Positions 52,176 through 62,670 of a DNA stretch of 64,000 bases are shown here, piece by piece (position 1 is the stretch's first letter; each line of letters begins with the position of its first letter). The stretch spans positions 620,001-684,000 of the forward strand of contig NZ_CP119559.1 in assembly GCF_029278565.1 (NCBI RefSeq), given 5' to 3'. Origin of the DNA: Haloarcula halophila (lineage in GTDB: Archaea; Halobacteriota; Halobacteria; Halobacteriales; Haloarculaceae). The position numbers and the translations under genes were made by a program. The notes under the pieces are model-generated. The model ran no database searches. It had not been told where the DNA came from and saw only the letters and a program-made list of their open reading frames with translations.

Positions 52176-54428
52176 CTACTCCTGCTGTGCGTCGACGACC
52201 GCGACGCCGGCGAGGTTCACGATGTCTTTGACCTCGTCACCGCGCTGGAGGACGTGAACGGGTTTGTCCATCCCGACCAGCATCGGACCGATAGCTTCCG
52301 CGCCGCCCAGTCGCTGGAGGAGTTTGTAGCCGATGTTCCCCGCTTCGAGGTTCGGGAACACGAGGACGTTGGCCGGGCCATCGAGTTCGGCGAACTCGTA
52401 GGTGTCTTCGAGGATCTCCTCGACGACTGCGGTGTCGGCCTGCATCTCGCCGTCGACCGGGAAGTCGACCGTCTCGTCACTGCGGAGCCGTTCGACCGCG
52501 CGTCGGGGCTTTCGCGTCCCGGGGTTGTCGACGCTGCCGAAGTTGGAGTACGACAACATCGCCGCACGCGGTTCGACGTTGAACCGTCGGGCCAGATCCG
52601 CGGTGTGTTTGGTCACTTCCGAGAGGACGGCGGCGTCGGGGTCCTGATTGACCGTCGTATCGGCACAGAACACGACGCGGTTCTTGAACGTCAGCATGTA
52701 GACGCCAGCGGCGTAGTCGGCGTCGTCCGCGGTTCCGATGACCTGCAGCGGCGGCCGGAGCGCCGACGGGTAGTGGTGGGTCAGTCCGGTCAGCATCGCG
52801 TCCGCGTCGCCCATCTCGACCATTACGCTCCCCAGATAGTTGCTGTCCCGGATCAGGTCTTCCGCCTCCCGCCGGGTGATCCCCTTGCGCTGACGGAGTT
52901 CGTAGAGCCGGTCGGCGTAAGCGTCGACGTCGGCGCTCTCGGGGTCGACGACGACGGGGTCGAACTCTAGGCCGAACCGGCGGCGAGTGGCCTCGATCTC
53001 GTCGGCGTCGCCCAACAGGATCGGCTCGGCGATCCCCTGCTCGACGAGCTGGTAGGCCGCCCGGATCATCTTCTCGTCGTGGCCCTCGGCCAGCACCACC
53101 CGCTTGGGGTCGCTCTTTGCCTTGTTGAGGACGACCCGCATCATCTCTCTGGACTTGCCCAGCCGGGCTTCCAGTCGCTCGACGTAGGCGTCCAGATCGA
53201 GTTCCTTGCGCGCGGCACCGCTGTCCATGGCAGCGCGAGCGACGGCCGGGGTGATCTCGAAGAGGACGCGGGGATCGAGCGGTTTGGGGATGATGTAGTC
53301 CGGCCCGAACTGGAGCGGTTGGTCGCCGTAGGCCTTGACGACGGCGTCGGGGACGTCCTGACGGGCCAGATCGGCCAGTGCTTCGGCAGCAGCGACTTTC
53401 ATCGCCTCGTTGATCTCGGTCGCCCGGACGTCCAGCGCGCCACGGAAGATGAACGGGAACCCGAGGACGTTGTTGACCTGGTTGGGGTAATCGGAGCGTC
53501 CGGTAGCCATGATCACCGTGTCGTCTCTGGCCTGTTTGGCGGTCTCGTAGTCGATCTCGGGGTCGGGATTGGCCATCGCGAAGACGATCGGATCGGCGGC
53601 CATCGACTGGACCATCGTCTCGTCGACGATACCGCCCACCGAGAGGCCGACGAAGACGTCCGCACCGGCCATCGCGTCCGCCAGGTCGCCGTCGGACACG
53701 TCGCTGGCGAACTCCCGTTTGAACTCGTTGAGTTCCTCGGTCTCGGCGCGGTCGGTCGTGATGATCCCCGAGGAGTCACACATCGTGATGTTGTCCTTCC
53801 GGGCCCCGAGCGAGACGTAGAACCGAGCGGTTGCGATGGCCGACGCCCCCGCACCGGAGAAGACGATATCGAGGTCCGAGAGGTCCTTGCCGGCGATCTC
53901 AGCCGCGTTCAACAACGCTGCCCCGGAGATGATCGCCGTCCCGTGCTGGTCGTCGTGGAACACCGGGATGTCCATCTGTTCCCGGAGTCGGCGCTCGATC
54001 TCGAAACATTCGGGTGCCTTGATATCTTCGAGGTTGATCCCCCCGAAGGTCGGCCCCATCGTGCTGATGGTCTGGACCATCGTATCGGCGTCGTGGGTGT
54101 CTAGTTCGACGTCGAAGACGTCGATATCGGCGAACCGCTTGAACAACACCCCTTTCCCTTCCATGACCGGCTTGCCGGCCTCGGGGCCGATGTCGCCCAG
54201 CCCCAGCACCGCCGAGCCGTTGGAGACGACAGCGACGAGATTCCCTTTCGCCGTGTACGTGTAGGCTTGTTCCCGGTCGGCCGCGATCTCCTCGCAGGGG
54301 GCGGCGACACCCGGCGAGTACGCCAGCGAGAGGTCTCGCTGTGTATTGGTCGGTTTCGTCGTCGCGATCTCGATCTTCCCTGGCGGGTCCTGGCTGTGAT
54401 AGTCCAGTGCGTCCTCGTCAAGTCCCAT
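52176..54428 (-). CDS. maeB: NADP-type malic enzyme fused to a phosphotransacetylase-like domain
   Basis: Oxidatively decarboxylates malate to pyruvate. The 750-residue protein is the MaeB type. Residues 1-410 form malic enzyme ([44 protein letters not shown], the NAD(P) motif [15 protein letters not shown], and MANPDPEI). Residues 430-750 resemble phosphotransacetylase ([30 protein letters not shown]) and usually act as an acetyl-CoA-sensing regulatory domain rather than an enzyme. It supplies pyruvate/NADPH during growth on organic acids. Confidence 0.96.
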   Translation of the reverse strand: MGLDEDALDYHSQDPPGKIEIATTKPTNTQRDLSLAYSPGVAAPCEEIAADREQAYTYTAKGNLVAVVSNGSAVLGLGDIGPEAGKPVMEGKGVLFKRFADIDVFDVELDTHDADTMVQTISTMGPTFGGINLEDIKAPECFEIERRLREQMDIPVFHDDQHGTAIISGAALLNAAEIAGKDLSDLDIVFSGAGASAIATARFYVSLGARKDNITMCDSSGIITTDRAETEELNEFKREFASDVSDGDLADAMAGADVFVGLSVGGIVDETMVQSMAADPIVFAMANPDPEIDYETAKQARDDTVIMATGRSDYPNQVNNVLGFPFIFRGALDVRATEINEAMKVAAAEALADLARQDVPDAVVKAYGDQPLQFGPDYIIPKPLDPRVLFEITPAVARAAMDSGAARKELDLDAYVERLEARLGKSREMMRVVLNKAKSDPKRVVLAEGHDEKMIRAAYQLVEQGIAEPILLGDADEIEATRRRFGLEFDPVVVDPESADVDAYADRLYELRQRKGITRREAEDLIRDSNYLGSVMVEMGDADAMLTGLTHHYPSALRPPLQVIGTADDADYAAGVYMLTFKNRVVFCADTTVNQDPDAAVLSEVTKHTADLARRFNVEPRAAMLSYSNFGSVDNPGTRKPRRAVERLRSDETVDFPVDGEMQADTAVVEEILEDTYEFAELDGPANVLVFPNLEAGNIGYKLLQRLGGAEAIGPMLVGMDKPVHVLQRGDEVKDIVNLAGVAVVDAQQE

Positions 54429-54522
54429 GTCCGGAGGTGTCTCCGCATCAAGAAAAAGCCCCGTTTCGCGTCAAACATCGAACGGTACATCGACGGTTGT
54501 CGTATTCGACGGCCGGGGGGCC

Positions 54523-56460
54523 TCACTGCGTACCAGCCCCCTCGTCGGAGAGTTCCTCGACCCGAGCGACGAGTTCCTCGACGGCGGCAGTCTGTTGGTC
54601 CGTCGCGGCGACGATCTGGTCGGTCGCGTCCTCGGCTTCTCTGGCGTGTTCACGGGCGTCTTCGATCGTCGAGGTGATGTCTTCGATCGCCCCGGCCTGA
54701 TCGTCGTTCGCTTCGGCGACCTCCTGGATACCGGTCGCCGCGGACTCGACCGCGTCGCTGATCTCGTCCAGCGCCGAGAGCGCCTCCCCGATCTCGGACT
54801 CGGCACGCTGGACCTGTTCGTGCGAGGTCTCGACCATGTCGGCGGTCTCGGTCGCCTGTGCCTGGATCGCGTCGATGCTGTTGGAGATCTCGGCCGCGTG
54901 GTCGCTGGTCTCGTTGGCCAGGCTCTTGACCTCGTCGGCGACGACGGCGAAGCCGCTCCCGCTCTCGCCCGCCCGTGCCGCCTCGATGTTGGCGTTCAAC
55001 GCGAGCATGTTGGTCTGTTCGGCGACGTCGGCGATGACGTCGACGATCTCGCCCACCTCGTCCATCCGCGATTCCAGATCGGTGACGCTCTCGACGAGGT
55101 CCTCGCTCGTCTCGGTCAGCGTATCCGTCACCTCCTGGACGGTTTCGCTCGCCGCCGCACCGTCCTCGGCTGCCGAGAGGGCGCGGTCGGCGGACGACGC
55201 GACCTCGTTCGAGGTCGCCGCGACCTCTTGCATCCCTGCGCTCACGTCCTGGACGTTGTCGGCCGCCGTCGCGAGGCTCTCGGCCTGTTGCTCGACCTGT
55301 TGCTCGACCGTTCGTGCGGCCGACGCGGTCTGGTCGATCGCGCTCGCCAGTTCGGCCGTCTGGGCGTCCACCTGTTTGGTCAGCGCCTCGTGGTTCTCCG
55401 CCATGTTATTGAGTGAGTCGACCACGTCAAGCAGCGCCTCGTCGATGTATTCGGTCGAGTCGACGGACGCACGAGCGTCGAGGTCGCCCCGTTCGAGCGC
55501 CTGCATCGTCGTGCTCAGTTCCTCGACGAGCGCCGTGATCTCGCTGTGTCGCTCGGCCTCGGCGGTCCGATCCTGGACCATCTCGACGACTGCGACCACC
55601 TCGCCGTCCTCGTAGATGGGCGCCGCACTGAACGAGATGTGTCGGTCCTCGCCGTACTGGTCCTGCATGACGCTCGTATCCCGGTAGAGGGTGAAATCGG
55701 CCGAGTCGACCTTTGGAACGTCGTACTCGGTGTGGGTCTGTTCGGGCGCGTCGAGGACCTTGTCGGCGAGGGTCTTCGCTCGGCGGCCGTCCGGGTAGAA
55801 CGCCATGCTCGCCATCTCCATCGATTTCGCCTCCGTCTCGTCGACGCCGGTGAGTTCGGCCAGCGAGCTGTTCCAGGTGAGAATATCGCCGTCCGCATCG
55901 AGGACGAAAAGCGGCGTGCCGATGTGATGGAGGACATCGTGGAAGTCAATCGAGAAGCCCGTCTCACCGGACGACTCCGCTGGCGTCGGTTCGGTGGCCG
56001 TCGTCCCCGAATCGAAGGCGGCAAGTCCCGTCCGGCTCCGCTGGGTGAGGGCGTCGAGTTCGCGTCGGAGTTCCGCCTGCACGGCGTCGATCGTGTCCTG
56101 GGCATCAGTATCGAGCGTGTCCCGTAGGGTGTCGAAGGCCGCCTCAACGAGCGCGTCCCTGGCGACAGCCTGTGTCTCGACGAAGGGGTCCCGCCCGACA
56201 CCTGCCCCGCGGTACTCCTCGACGAGTGTCTCCACGTCGTCCCCACCGAGAGTCAGTTGTGCCGTAAGTTGGTGCTGTGCCGTCGACAGAGTTGCTTCGT
56301 CGCCGACAAGCGGTGTCAATCGCTCCGGGTCCGGGTCGTACGCTGATCCGAGCCGTCCCGCCGCCTCCCCGCGGGAAGCCCGCGTTCCCCCGTCAGTCTC
56401 GGCGGAACCGGTGGTGTCCGTCGTGCTGCCGAACCAATCGCGGAGCCGAGAGCGTATCAT
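54523..56460 (-). CDS. Soluble methyl-accepting chemotaxis transducer with PAS domain
   Basis: A 645-residue haloarchaeal transducer. An N-terminal helical region (about 40-150) precedes a PAS domain (about 170-295: [31 protein letters not shown]). A HAMP-like helix ([14 protein letters not shown]) leads to the long MCP coiled coil. The conserved hairpin tip [45 protein letters not shown] docks CheA/CheW. No membrane helices are visible, so it senses an internal cue. No che genes are in the window. Confidence 0.93.
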   Translation of the reverse strand: MIRSRLRDWFGSTTDTTGSAETDGGTRASRGEAAGRLGSAYDPDPERLTPLVGDEATLSTAQHQLTAQLTLGGDDVETLVEEYRGAGVGRDPFVETQAVARDALVEAAFDTLRDTLDTDAQDTIDAVQAELRRELDALTQRSRTGLAAFDSGTTATEPTPAESSGETGFSIDFHDVLHHIGTPLFVLDADGDILTWNSSLAELTGVDETEAKSMEMASMAFYPDGRRAKTLADKVLDAPEQTHTEYDVPKVDSADFTLYRDTSVMQDQYGEDRHISFSAAPIYEDGEVVAVVEMVQDRTAEAERHSEITALVEELSTTMQALERGDLDARASVDSTEYIDEALLDVVDSLNNMAENHEALTKQVDAQTAELASAIDQTASAARTVEQQVEQQAESLATAADNVQDVSAGMQEVAATSNEVASSADRALSAAEDGAAASETVQEVTDTLTETSEDLVESVTDLESRMDEVGEIVDVIADVAEQTNMLALNANIEAARAGESGSGFAVVADEVKSLANETSDHAAEISNSIDAIQAQATETADMVETSHEQVQRAESEIGEALSALDEISDAVESAATGIQEVAEANDDQAGAIEDITSTIEDAREHAREAEDATDQIVAATDQQTAAVEELVARVEELSDEGAGTQ

Positions 56461-56570
56461 CTCTATCGATACCAGGATCTTTGTCGAATAATCATATAAG
56501 TTCGGGCCTCGGTATCAAACGCTGAACTGACCCGCAGTTTTCCGGGGTTCGTACCAGCCGAAAGGACCGA

Positions 56571-56580
56571 GAATATATAC
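56571..56580 (+). promoter_or_regulatory. TATA box of the ctaA gene
   Basis: gaatatatac lies about 27 bases before the ATG at 56602. Confidence 0.65.
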
Positions 56581-56601
56581 TTACAGCCCAGAGACACGGA
56601 T

Positions 56602-57093
56602 ATGACCACCCGTTTTCGGCGACTGGTGGCGGCGACGACCGGGCTCACGTTCGCACTCATCCTGCTCGGAGTGTACACGGGAGCAGTCGGTGCAGGGTTG
56701 ACCTGTGCCGGCCGCTGGCCGTTCTGTGACGGCTGGCTCGGACTGTTCCCGGCGAACTGGATGAGCTTCATCGAGTGGTTCCACCGCTTCGTGGCGATGA
56801 TAACCGGCTTCTTCATCCTCGGATCGGCCGTCGCGGCCTGGCGTGGTGACTACACGCGACGGATCAGGTACGCGACCGGCGCTGCGCTGGCAGTGCTGCC
56901 GGTCCAGGTACTGCTCGGTGCGAACACCATCTTCAACTTCGGTGCGGTGGCACAGGTCCTACATCACGCCGCGGCGCTCGCGATCCTCGTCTCGCTCGTC
57001 GCCGCGACCGCCTGGGCCTACGTCGAACCGCCGGCCGGCGGTCTCGACGCCGATCCGCAATCCGAGACGGCGACCTCCCACGCCGACGACTGA
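56602..57093 (+). CDS. ctaA: Half-size CtaA/COX15-type heme A synthase
   Basis: A 163-residue membrane protein with four helices, half of the eight-helix bacterial CtaA. It keeps GVYTGAVGAGLTC...WPFCDGW with two extracellular-loop cysteines (about residues 37 and 43), the heme-ligand His in WFHRFVAM and a later VLHHAAAL pair. Half-size versions are known in archaea such as Aeropyrum and act as dimers. It converts heme O to heme A for terminal oxidase. Confidence 0.88.
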   Translation: MTTRFRRLVAATTGLTFALILLGVYTGAVGAGLTCAGRWPFCDGWLGLFPANWMSFIEWFHRFVAMITGFFILGSAVAAWRGDYTRRIRYATGAALAVLPVQVLLGANTIFNFGAVAQVLHHAAALAILVSLVAATAWAYVEPPAGGLDADPQSETATSHADD

Positions 57094-57187
57094 TCGGTCC
57101 GAAGACCGGTCGTCCGAGGGAACCGTTTACAACACCAGTATTGGTCCCTTCGTAACACTAATCCCGGTCTATGCTGTGTACCCGAGT

Positions 57188-57985
57188 ATGTCAGACGAAG
57201 GGCTTTCACGACGGCAGTATCTCACCACGGTCGGCGGTTCGGCCGTCGCATTCAGCGTCGCCGGTTGTATGGGTGACGGCGGTAGCGGCGGCAGCGGTGG
57301 CAGCGAACCGACGATCACGGCCGGGACCGCCCCCGGGTTCCCGCCGTTCGAGATGAAAGAGGGCGGCGACCTCGTCGGCTTCGACGTCGACCTGCTCGAA
57401 GCCGTCGTCGAGGAGACCGACTACTCCTTCGAGGGCTGGGAGGAGTTCGAGTTCGACTCGCTGATCCCCGCGCTCAACAACGACAACATCGACGTCATCG
57501 CTGCTGCCATGACGATCACCGACGATCGCGACGAGAACATCGACTTCAGCGATCCCTACTACAGCGCCGACCAGTCGATCATCGTCCGCGCGGACGGCGA
57601 CTTCTCGCCGGGCAGTCTCGACGACCTCAGCGACCGTCCGATCGGCGCACAGAAGGGGACAACCGGGGAGGGCGTCGTCAACGAGGAACTCGTCGGCTCA
57701 CGGATCACCGAGGGCCAGTACAACGCCTACGACAACTACGTGCTGGCGGTCCAGGACCTGGAGAACGGCAACATCGACGCCGTGGTGCTGGACCAGCCGG
57801 TCGCCGAGACCTTCGCCGCGAACCGACCCGTCTCCGTCGCGTTCGTCTACGAGACCGGCGAGCGCTACGGCTTCGGTATCCGCGAGGGCGACAGCGACCG
57901 CCAGTCGGCACTTAACGACGGGCTGTCGACAGTTCGGGAGAACGGTACCTACGAAGAACTGACCCAGACGTGGTTCGGCGAGTAA
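57188..57985 (+). CDS. Polar amino acid ABC transporter substrate-binding lipoprotein
   Basis: A 265-residue secreted receptor from ATG 57188. A Tat-type signal (SRRQYLTTVGG) ends in lipobox AGC (Cys about 27), followed by a short Gly/Ser tether. The mature part is a type II periplasmic-binding domain (FPPFEMKEGGDLVGFDVDLLEAV; VIAAAMTITDDRDENIDFSDPYY; GAQKGTTGE). It is in normal order, in contrast to the liv receptor. The first gene of a four-gene amino acid import operon; it likely binds a charged or polar amino acid. Confidence 0.92.
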   Translation: MSDEGLSRRQYLTTVGGSAVAFSVAGCMGDGGSGGSGGSEPTITAGTAPGFPPFEMKEGGDLVGFDVDLLEAVVEETDYSFEGWEEFEFDSLIPALNNDNIDVIAAAMTITDDRDENIDFSDPYYSADQSIIVRADGDFSPGSLDDLSDRPIGAQKGTTGEGVVNEELVGSRITEGQYNAYDNYVLAVQDLENGNIDAVVLDQPVAETFAANRPVSVAFVYETGERYGFGIREGDSDRQSALNDGLSTVRENGTYEELTQTWFGE

Positions 57986-57989
57986 GCGG

Positions 57990-58664
57990 ATGCTCCAGGC
58001 GACCGACTGGGCGTTCGTCTTCGGGAACCTCGATTACCTGCTGGCCGGGGCAGCCGTCACCGTCGGCCTGACGCTGGCGAGCCTGTTGCTGGGGTTTCTC
58101 GTCGGCTTCCCGGCCGGGGCGATCGAGGTGTACGGGAACCCGCTCTCCAAGCGGGTGGTCGGGACAGCCGGTGTGATCCTCAGAGGGACACCGATCGTCG
58201 TCATCATGCTCGTCCTCTTTTTCGTCGTCTCGATCTCGCAGTCGGCGTTTATCACCGCGACAGTGGGACTGGGACTGCGGAGCGCGGCCTACCAGTCACA
58301 GATCTTCCGCGGGGCACTCCAGAGCGTCGACGAGGGGCAGATGGAAGCCGCCCGCTCGATCGGGATGAGCCGACTGGAGGCGATCCGCCACGTCGTGGTG
58401 CCACAGGCGCTGCGGCGCAGCATGCCGGGGTTCCAAAACGAGTTCACGATCGTCCTGAAAGACACCTCCATCGCCTTCGCCATCGGGCTGGCAGAGCTGT
58501 TGACCCGGGGGTACGACCTGTTCACGCAATCGGGCCGCTCGACGGCTGTCCTGGAGGTGTTCCTGGTCATCAGCGCGATCTACTTCGTGTTGACCTTCGG
58601 CACGAACCGGGCGCTGGACCGTCTGAGCGACTACTACGCGATTCCGACCGGTGAGAACGCATGA
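57990..58664 (+). CDS. Polar amino acid ABC transporter permease (first)
   Basis: A 224-residue permease of the HisMQ/GlnP family with about five helices. The opening block YLLAGAAVTVGLTLASLLLG, the LRGTPIVVIMLVLFF segment and the EAA loop EAARSIGMSRLEAIRHVVVPQALRRSMPGFQNEF are diagnostic. It starts 4 bases after the receptor stop and overlaps the ATPase start by 4 bases, so it is part of a tight operon. Confidence 0.93.
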   Translation: MLQATDWAFVFGNLDYLLAGAAVTVGLTLASLLLGFLVGFPAGAIEVYGNPLSKRVVGTAGVILRGTPIVVIMLVLFFVVSISQSAFITATVGLGLRSAAYQSQIFRGALQSVDEGQMEAARSIGMSRLEAIRHVVVPQALRRSMPGFQNEFTIVLKDTSIAFAIGLAELLTRGYDLFTQSGRSTAVLEVFLVISAIYFVLTFGTNRALDRLSDYYAIPTGENA

Positions 58665-59398
58665 GTCTGTTACGAGTCGAGGACGTCGACAAGTCCTACG
58701 GTGACGAGGAGGTACTGAACGGAGTCAGTTTCCGGATGGAACGCGGGGACGTCGACGTCCTGATGGGGCCAAGCGGCAGTGGGAAGTCGACGATGTTGCG
58801 CTGTATCAACCGCCTGACCGAGATCGACGACGGCGAGATCTGGCTGGACGACACGCTGGTCACCGGCGCCGACACGGACGTGAACGCGCTCCGCCAGGAG
58901 GTCGGGATGGTGTTCCAGGGGTTCAACCTCTTCGCCCACCTCACCGCCTTAGAGAACATCACGCTCGGCCTCAAGCGGGTCCGGGGGATGTCGGCCGAGG
59001 TGGCCCGCGAGCGTGGGGCCGAACACCTCGCTCGCGTCGGCCTGGCCGAACAGGCCGACTCCTACCCCGCGGAACTCTCCGGGGGCCAGCAACAGCGCGT
59101 GGGGATCGCCCGCGCGCTAGCGATGGAACCGAAACTGATGCTGTTCGACGAGCCCACGAGCGCGCTCGACCCCGAACTGATCGGCGAAGTGGTCGACGTG
59201 ATGCGTGATCTCGCCGAGGAGGGGATGACGATGTTGGTCGTGAGCCACGAGATGGGCTTTGCCCGTTCGGCGGCCGACAACATCGTCTTCCTCGACGACG
59301 GGCACATCGTCGAGTCGGGCAGCCCCGAGAAACTGTTCGAGCGGCCGGAACACGAACGGACGGAGGCGTTCCTGACCGGCCTCCAGGGCCACGAGTAA
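58661..59398 (+). CDS. Polar amino acid ABC transporter ATPase
   Basis: A 245-residue ATPase of the GlnQ/HisP type. Walker A is MGPSGSGKSTMLRC, the Q-loop is VGMVFQGFNLF, the signature LSGGQQQRVGIARAL, Walker B LMLFDEPTSALDPEL and the switch His in VVSHEMGFA. It drives import through the two permeases flanking it. Its ATG overlaps the previous stop (ATGA). Confidence 0.95.
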   Translation: MSLLRVEDVDKSYGDEEVLNGVSFRMERGDVDVLMGPSGSGKSTMLRCINRLTEIDDGEIWLDDTLVTGADTDVNALRQEVGMVFQGFNLFAHLTALENITLGLKRVRGMSAEVARERGAEHLARVGLAEQADSYPAELSGGQQQRVGIARALAMEPKLMLFDEPTSALDPELIGEVVDVMRDLAEEGMTMLVVSHEMGFARSAADNIVFLDDGHIVESGSPEKLFERPEHERTEAFLTGLQGHE

Positions 59399-59400
59399 CC

Positions 59401-60372
59401 ATGGGGGCAGAACAGTCGGCCGTCGAGGAGGTTCACACGACGGTCGACGTGGACAGACCGTGGGCACTGGCTGCGGTCGCCGTCTTCTGGGGCTGGCTCC
59501 TGCTCCGGTGGACGAACGACTATCTGCTCCCCGATTCACTGGCGGTCCCGCAGGACCAACCGTTCGTCCCCGCCGGGCCGTTCACCGCGACCGCCGAGGG
59601 GTTGCGCGGGCTGGCCAGCGACTTCGGGCTGTTCGGGCTCCCGTTCGACCTGCTGGCCGGCGCGTTCGGGTTCGCCGCCGGCGCCATCCCGTCGCTGCCG
59701 TCGCTGGCACGGGGCGCGTGGCTGACGATCGTCCTGACCGTGGCCGGGATCGCGTTCGGGTTCGTGTTGGCGGTCCCGCTCTCGGTCGCACGCGTCTACG
59801 GCGGGCGGGGGCTGCGCTGGCTCTCGCTGTCCTACACCGAACTCATCCGCGGCACGCCGCTGCTGGCACAGCTGTTCGTCCTCTACTTCGGGACCAGCCT
59901 GACCGGCGTCGTCCGCGTGCTACCCGGCGTCGGCCAGGGCTTCGTCCCCGGGTCGGCAGTGATCGTCGCCATCCTCGGGTTTACGCTCAACAGCGCCGCC
60001 TACCAGGCCGAGTACATCCGGTCGGCGCTCGAATCAGTCGACACCGGGCAGTTGACCGCGGCCCGCGCGATCGGGCTCTCGAAGGTCGATGGCATCCGTT
60101 ACGTCGTCCTCCCCCAAGGGCTTCGATACGCAATCCCAGGATGGTCCAACGAACTCGTCTACCTCATCAAGTACTCCTCGCTGGCGGCGTTTATCACCGT
60201 CCGGGAGCTGTTCTTCCGGACCGAGGAGATCGCCAACGCTACGTTCCGGTACACGGAGCTGTTCGTACTCGCCGCGCTGTTCTATCTCGCCTTGGTCGTC
60301 TCGGCGTCGATGCTGATGAACCGCGTCGAGGAACGGACCGCGGTGCCGGGGATCGGCGGCCGCGGCCGGTAA
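59401..60372 (+). CDS. Polar amino acid ABC transporter permease (second, N-terminally extended)
   Basis: A 323-residue permease. Residues about 95-315 match the HisMQ family (RGAWLTIVLTVAGIAFGFVLAVPLSVARVYG, ELIRGTPLLAQLFVLYFG, EAA loop AARAIGLSKVDGIRYVVLPQGLRYAIPGWSNE). Before them lies an unusual extension with one clear membrane segment (WALAAVAVFWGWLLLRW) and a Phe/Leu/Gly-rich stretch, giving a chain about 100 residues longer than its partner. It starts 2 bases after the ATPase stop. The operon thus encodes a heterodimeric permease. Confidence 0.92.
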   Translation: MGAEQSAVEEVHTTVDVDRPWALAAVAVFWGWLLLRWTNDYLLPDSLAVPQDQPFVPAGPFTATAEGLRGLASDFGLFGLPFDLLAGAFGFAAGAIPSLPSLARGAWLTIVLTVAGIAFGFVLAVPLSVARVYGGRGLRWLSLSYTELIRGTPLLAQLFVLYFGTSLTGVVRVLPGVGQGFVPGSAVIVAILGFTLNSAAYQAEYIRSALESVDTGQLTAARAIGLSKVDGIRYVVLPQGLRYAIPGWSNELVYLIKYSSLAAFITVRELFFRTEEIANATFRYTELFVLAALFYLALVVSASMLMNRVEERTAVPGIGGRGR

Positions 60373-61872
60373 TCACATGAAATCCGAGAGCCCGGACTGT
60401 GTGTCGTCCTCCTCGGCCTCGTCGCTGTCGGGCGTGTCCGGCTCCTCGCCCGTGGCCGACTCGCCGTCGGCGTCTCCACCCTCACCGAGTGTCACCTGCT
60501 GATCGGTCGGTTCGGCCCCGTCGTCGGTCTCCGTGTCGGTGTCGTCGGCCCCACCACTGGCCGTCGCGCCCTCGAAGGCACCGCCCGAGTGTTCGACCGC
60601 GGCCTCTGCCTGTCGCTGTTGTGCGTCCTCGACGATCGATTGGACCTTGTTCGTGTCCGTTCCCGACCCGGTAATAAAAGAGACGTGCTCGGCCTCCATC
60701 TCGTAGGTCGCGGCCATCGCGACGGTCAACTCGCGGTTCTTGCAGTGGTGGGTCATCGACGCGAGGAACGGCATGATCTCCCGACGGGCGGTCCGCATCG
60801 AGACACCGTCGATGGCGGCGATCTGCTGGGCGATGTCGTCTCGGGTCTCTCTGGTCCCTTTCGACCGGCCCAGCTTCGACCAGTAGCTCGGCGGGCCGTA
60901 GCGGGTCCAGCCGCCCTTGGTCCCGTCGCGTGCGGCCGCGACCCCGGCAGTCATGTTGTCGGTGGCGTATTTCCAGAACGAGTAGTTCTGTGTCGCCCGG
61001 ACCCGGCCGAGCCACCGGTCGGCGTTCGAGAGCGCACCGTAGGCCCGGGCGAGTTCGGCCCCCTCGTAGTCTTTGGGCATGTTGTCCTCGATCCAGTTGA
61101 TGAGGTCGTCGGGCGTCTCGTCGACGTCGTAGCTGGTTTTCAGTGCCGTCTCGGCGTCGGCCTCCTTGATGACCACGTCCAGGTAGTCGAAGATCCCCTC
61201 CGTCGTATCCCGGTCACCGGTGACCACGTCCTCGGCCGTGAGCCGGTCGGTCGTCTCGGCGATCGCCTGGAGGTCCTTGACCGCGCCACGGAGATCACCG
61301 CTGTTCTTCTCGGCGATCGTCTCCAAGGCCTCGTCCTCGTAGTCGATGTCCTCCCGGCGACAGATGTCCCGGAGGACGGGGACGATCGACCGCGGCGAGA
61401 TGTCCCGGAACTCGATCTCCTGGCAGTTGTTGCGCAGGCCCTTGGACATCTCGTAGAACTCGTTTGCGATCAACACCATCGGCTGGCTGGCTTCCTTGAC
61501 CAGAGAGGTGATCGCGCGAGCGCCCCCGCGGTCGGCGTTGCCGTGGATGTTGTCGGCCTCGTCCATGATGACGAGCCGACGACCCCCGCCACCGCCGGTC
61601 AGCGTCCCGGATTTGGCGGCCTCGCCGGCGACACGTTCGATGACGTCTTTGGTGCGGGAGTCGCTGGCGTTGAGTTCGATGGTCGGCCAGCCCATGTCCG
61701 CCGCCAGTGCGTGGGCAGCGGAAGTCTTGCCCACGCCGGGCGAGCCGTGGACGATGACCGCCTCGCGGTGGTCGTCCCAGGTTCGAGCCCACTCCTCGAA
61801 AGCGTCCCGGGCCTTGTCGTTGCCCCGGACCTCCGAGAGCGTGCTCGGTCGGTGTTTCTCCGTCCAGTCCAT
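60373..61872 (-). CDS. rfcL: Replication factor C large subunit
   Basis: Clamp loader large subunit that opens PCNA with the small RFC subunit. The 499-residue AAA+ protein starts MDWTEKHRPSTLSEVRGNDKA. Walker A is VHGSPGVGKTSAAHAL, Walker B RLVIMDEADNIHGN, and sensor 1/arginine segments follow (LIANEFYEMSKGLRNNC). The C-terminal third is an acidic, low-complexity region ending QSGLSDFM, a likely PIP-like PCNA-binding peptide. It is convergent with the permease gene with no gap. Confidence 0.96.
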   Translation of the reverse strand: MDWTEKHRPSTLSEVRGNDKARDAFEEWARTWDDHREAVIVHGSPGVGKTSAAHALAADMGWPTIELNASDSRTKDVIERVAGEAAKSGTLTGGGGGRRLVIMDEADNIHGNADRGGARAITSLVKEASQPMVLIANEFYEMSKGLRNNCQEIEFRDISPRSIVPVLRDICRREDIDYEDEALETIAEKNSGDLRGAVKDLQAIAETTDRLTAEDVVTGDRDTTEGIFDYLDVVIKEADAETALKTSYDVDETPDDLINWIEDNMPKDYEGAELARAYGALSNADRWLGRVRATQNYSFWKYATDNMTAGVAAARDGTKGGWTRYGPPSYWSKLGRSKGTRETRDDIAQQIAAIDGVSMRTARREIMPFLASMTHHCKNRELTVAMAATYEMEAEHVSFITGSGTDTNKVQSIVEDAQQRQAEAAVEHSGGAFEGATASGGADDTDTETDDGAEPTDQQVTLGEGGDADGESATGEEPDTPDSDEAEEDDTQSGLSDFM

Positions 61873-61962
61873 TAGGTCGTAGTTGGCCCGACTTGCGTTT
61901 AGGGATTGCGGAGGGCCGTGTTCCGGTACCCTTTTGTTCGCGTCTATCCAGCTTGTGGACTA

Positions 61963-62670
61963 ATGACAGGCGGAGCCCGAGCCGATCTCGCGGAGAAGAT
62001 CGCCGGCGAGGTGGCACTGAGTGGCGAGCCGGGTGCGACGCTCCGCAAGTGGCGGACCGACTTCGACGTCGCACAGACGGAGCTCGCCGACCACCTCGAC
62101 GTCTCGCCGTCGGTGATCTCGGATTACGAGAGCGGGCGCCGCGACAACCCGGGGATCGGCGTCCTCCGACGGCTCGTGAGCGGGCTGCTCGACATCGACG
62201 AGGCCCGCGGCGGCGAGCACATCCGCCAGCACGCCCGGGTGATCTCGGCGGGGTTCGACAGCGACGTGGTCCACGATCTCCGGGAGTACACCGCAAACGT
62301 CGGCGTCGAGAGCGTCTACGAGGCGACCGACGCCGTCGAGCTAGCCCGAGGGAGCACCGACACGGTCTCGGGCCACACCGTCATCAACTCGATCGAGGCG
62401 ATCAGACGGCTCTCCTCGGACGAGTTCTACCAGCTGTACGGCCAGTCGACGAACCGGGCGCTGGTGTTCACCGGCGTGACCCGCGGCGAATCACCGCTGG
62501 TCGCGCTCCGCGTCGTCTCCCCGACCCCGAACGCCGTCGTCCTCCACGGAATCGCCGAGGACGACGTCTGGGAACACGCGGCCGATCTGGCCCGCATCGA
62601 CGATTTCTCGCTCGCGGTCACTGACACCGATCTGGACGATCTGCTCGCCGGACTCCGGACGATCCCCTAA
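61963..62670 (+). CDS. XRE-type helix-turn-helix regulator with archaeal C-terminal domain
   Basis: A 235-residue regulator from ATG 61963. An N-terminal helix precedes the HTH at about 23-75 (LRKWRTDFDVAQTELADHLDVSPSVISDYESGRRDNPGIGVLRRLV). The C-terminal domain (about 85-235) resembles the COG1709 archaeal family, with a conserved GHTVINSIEAIRRLSSDEFYQLYGQSTNRALVFTGVTRGESPL segment. The ligand and targets are unknown. It is divergent from rfcL and convergent with the last gene, overlapping by 4 bases. Confidence 0.85.
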   Translation: MTGGARADLAEKIAGEVALSGEPGATLRKWRTDFDVAQTELADHLDVSPSVISDYESGRRDNPGIGVLRRLVSGLLDIDEARGGEHIRQHARVISAGFDSDVVHDLREYTANVGVESVYEATDAVELARGSTDTVSGHTVINSIEAIRRLSSDEFYQLYGQSTNRALVFTGVTRGESPLVALRVVSPTPNAVVLHGIAEDDVWEHAADLARIDDFSLAVTDTDLDDLLAGLRTIP

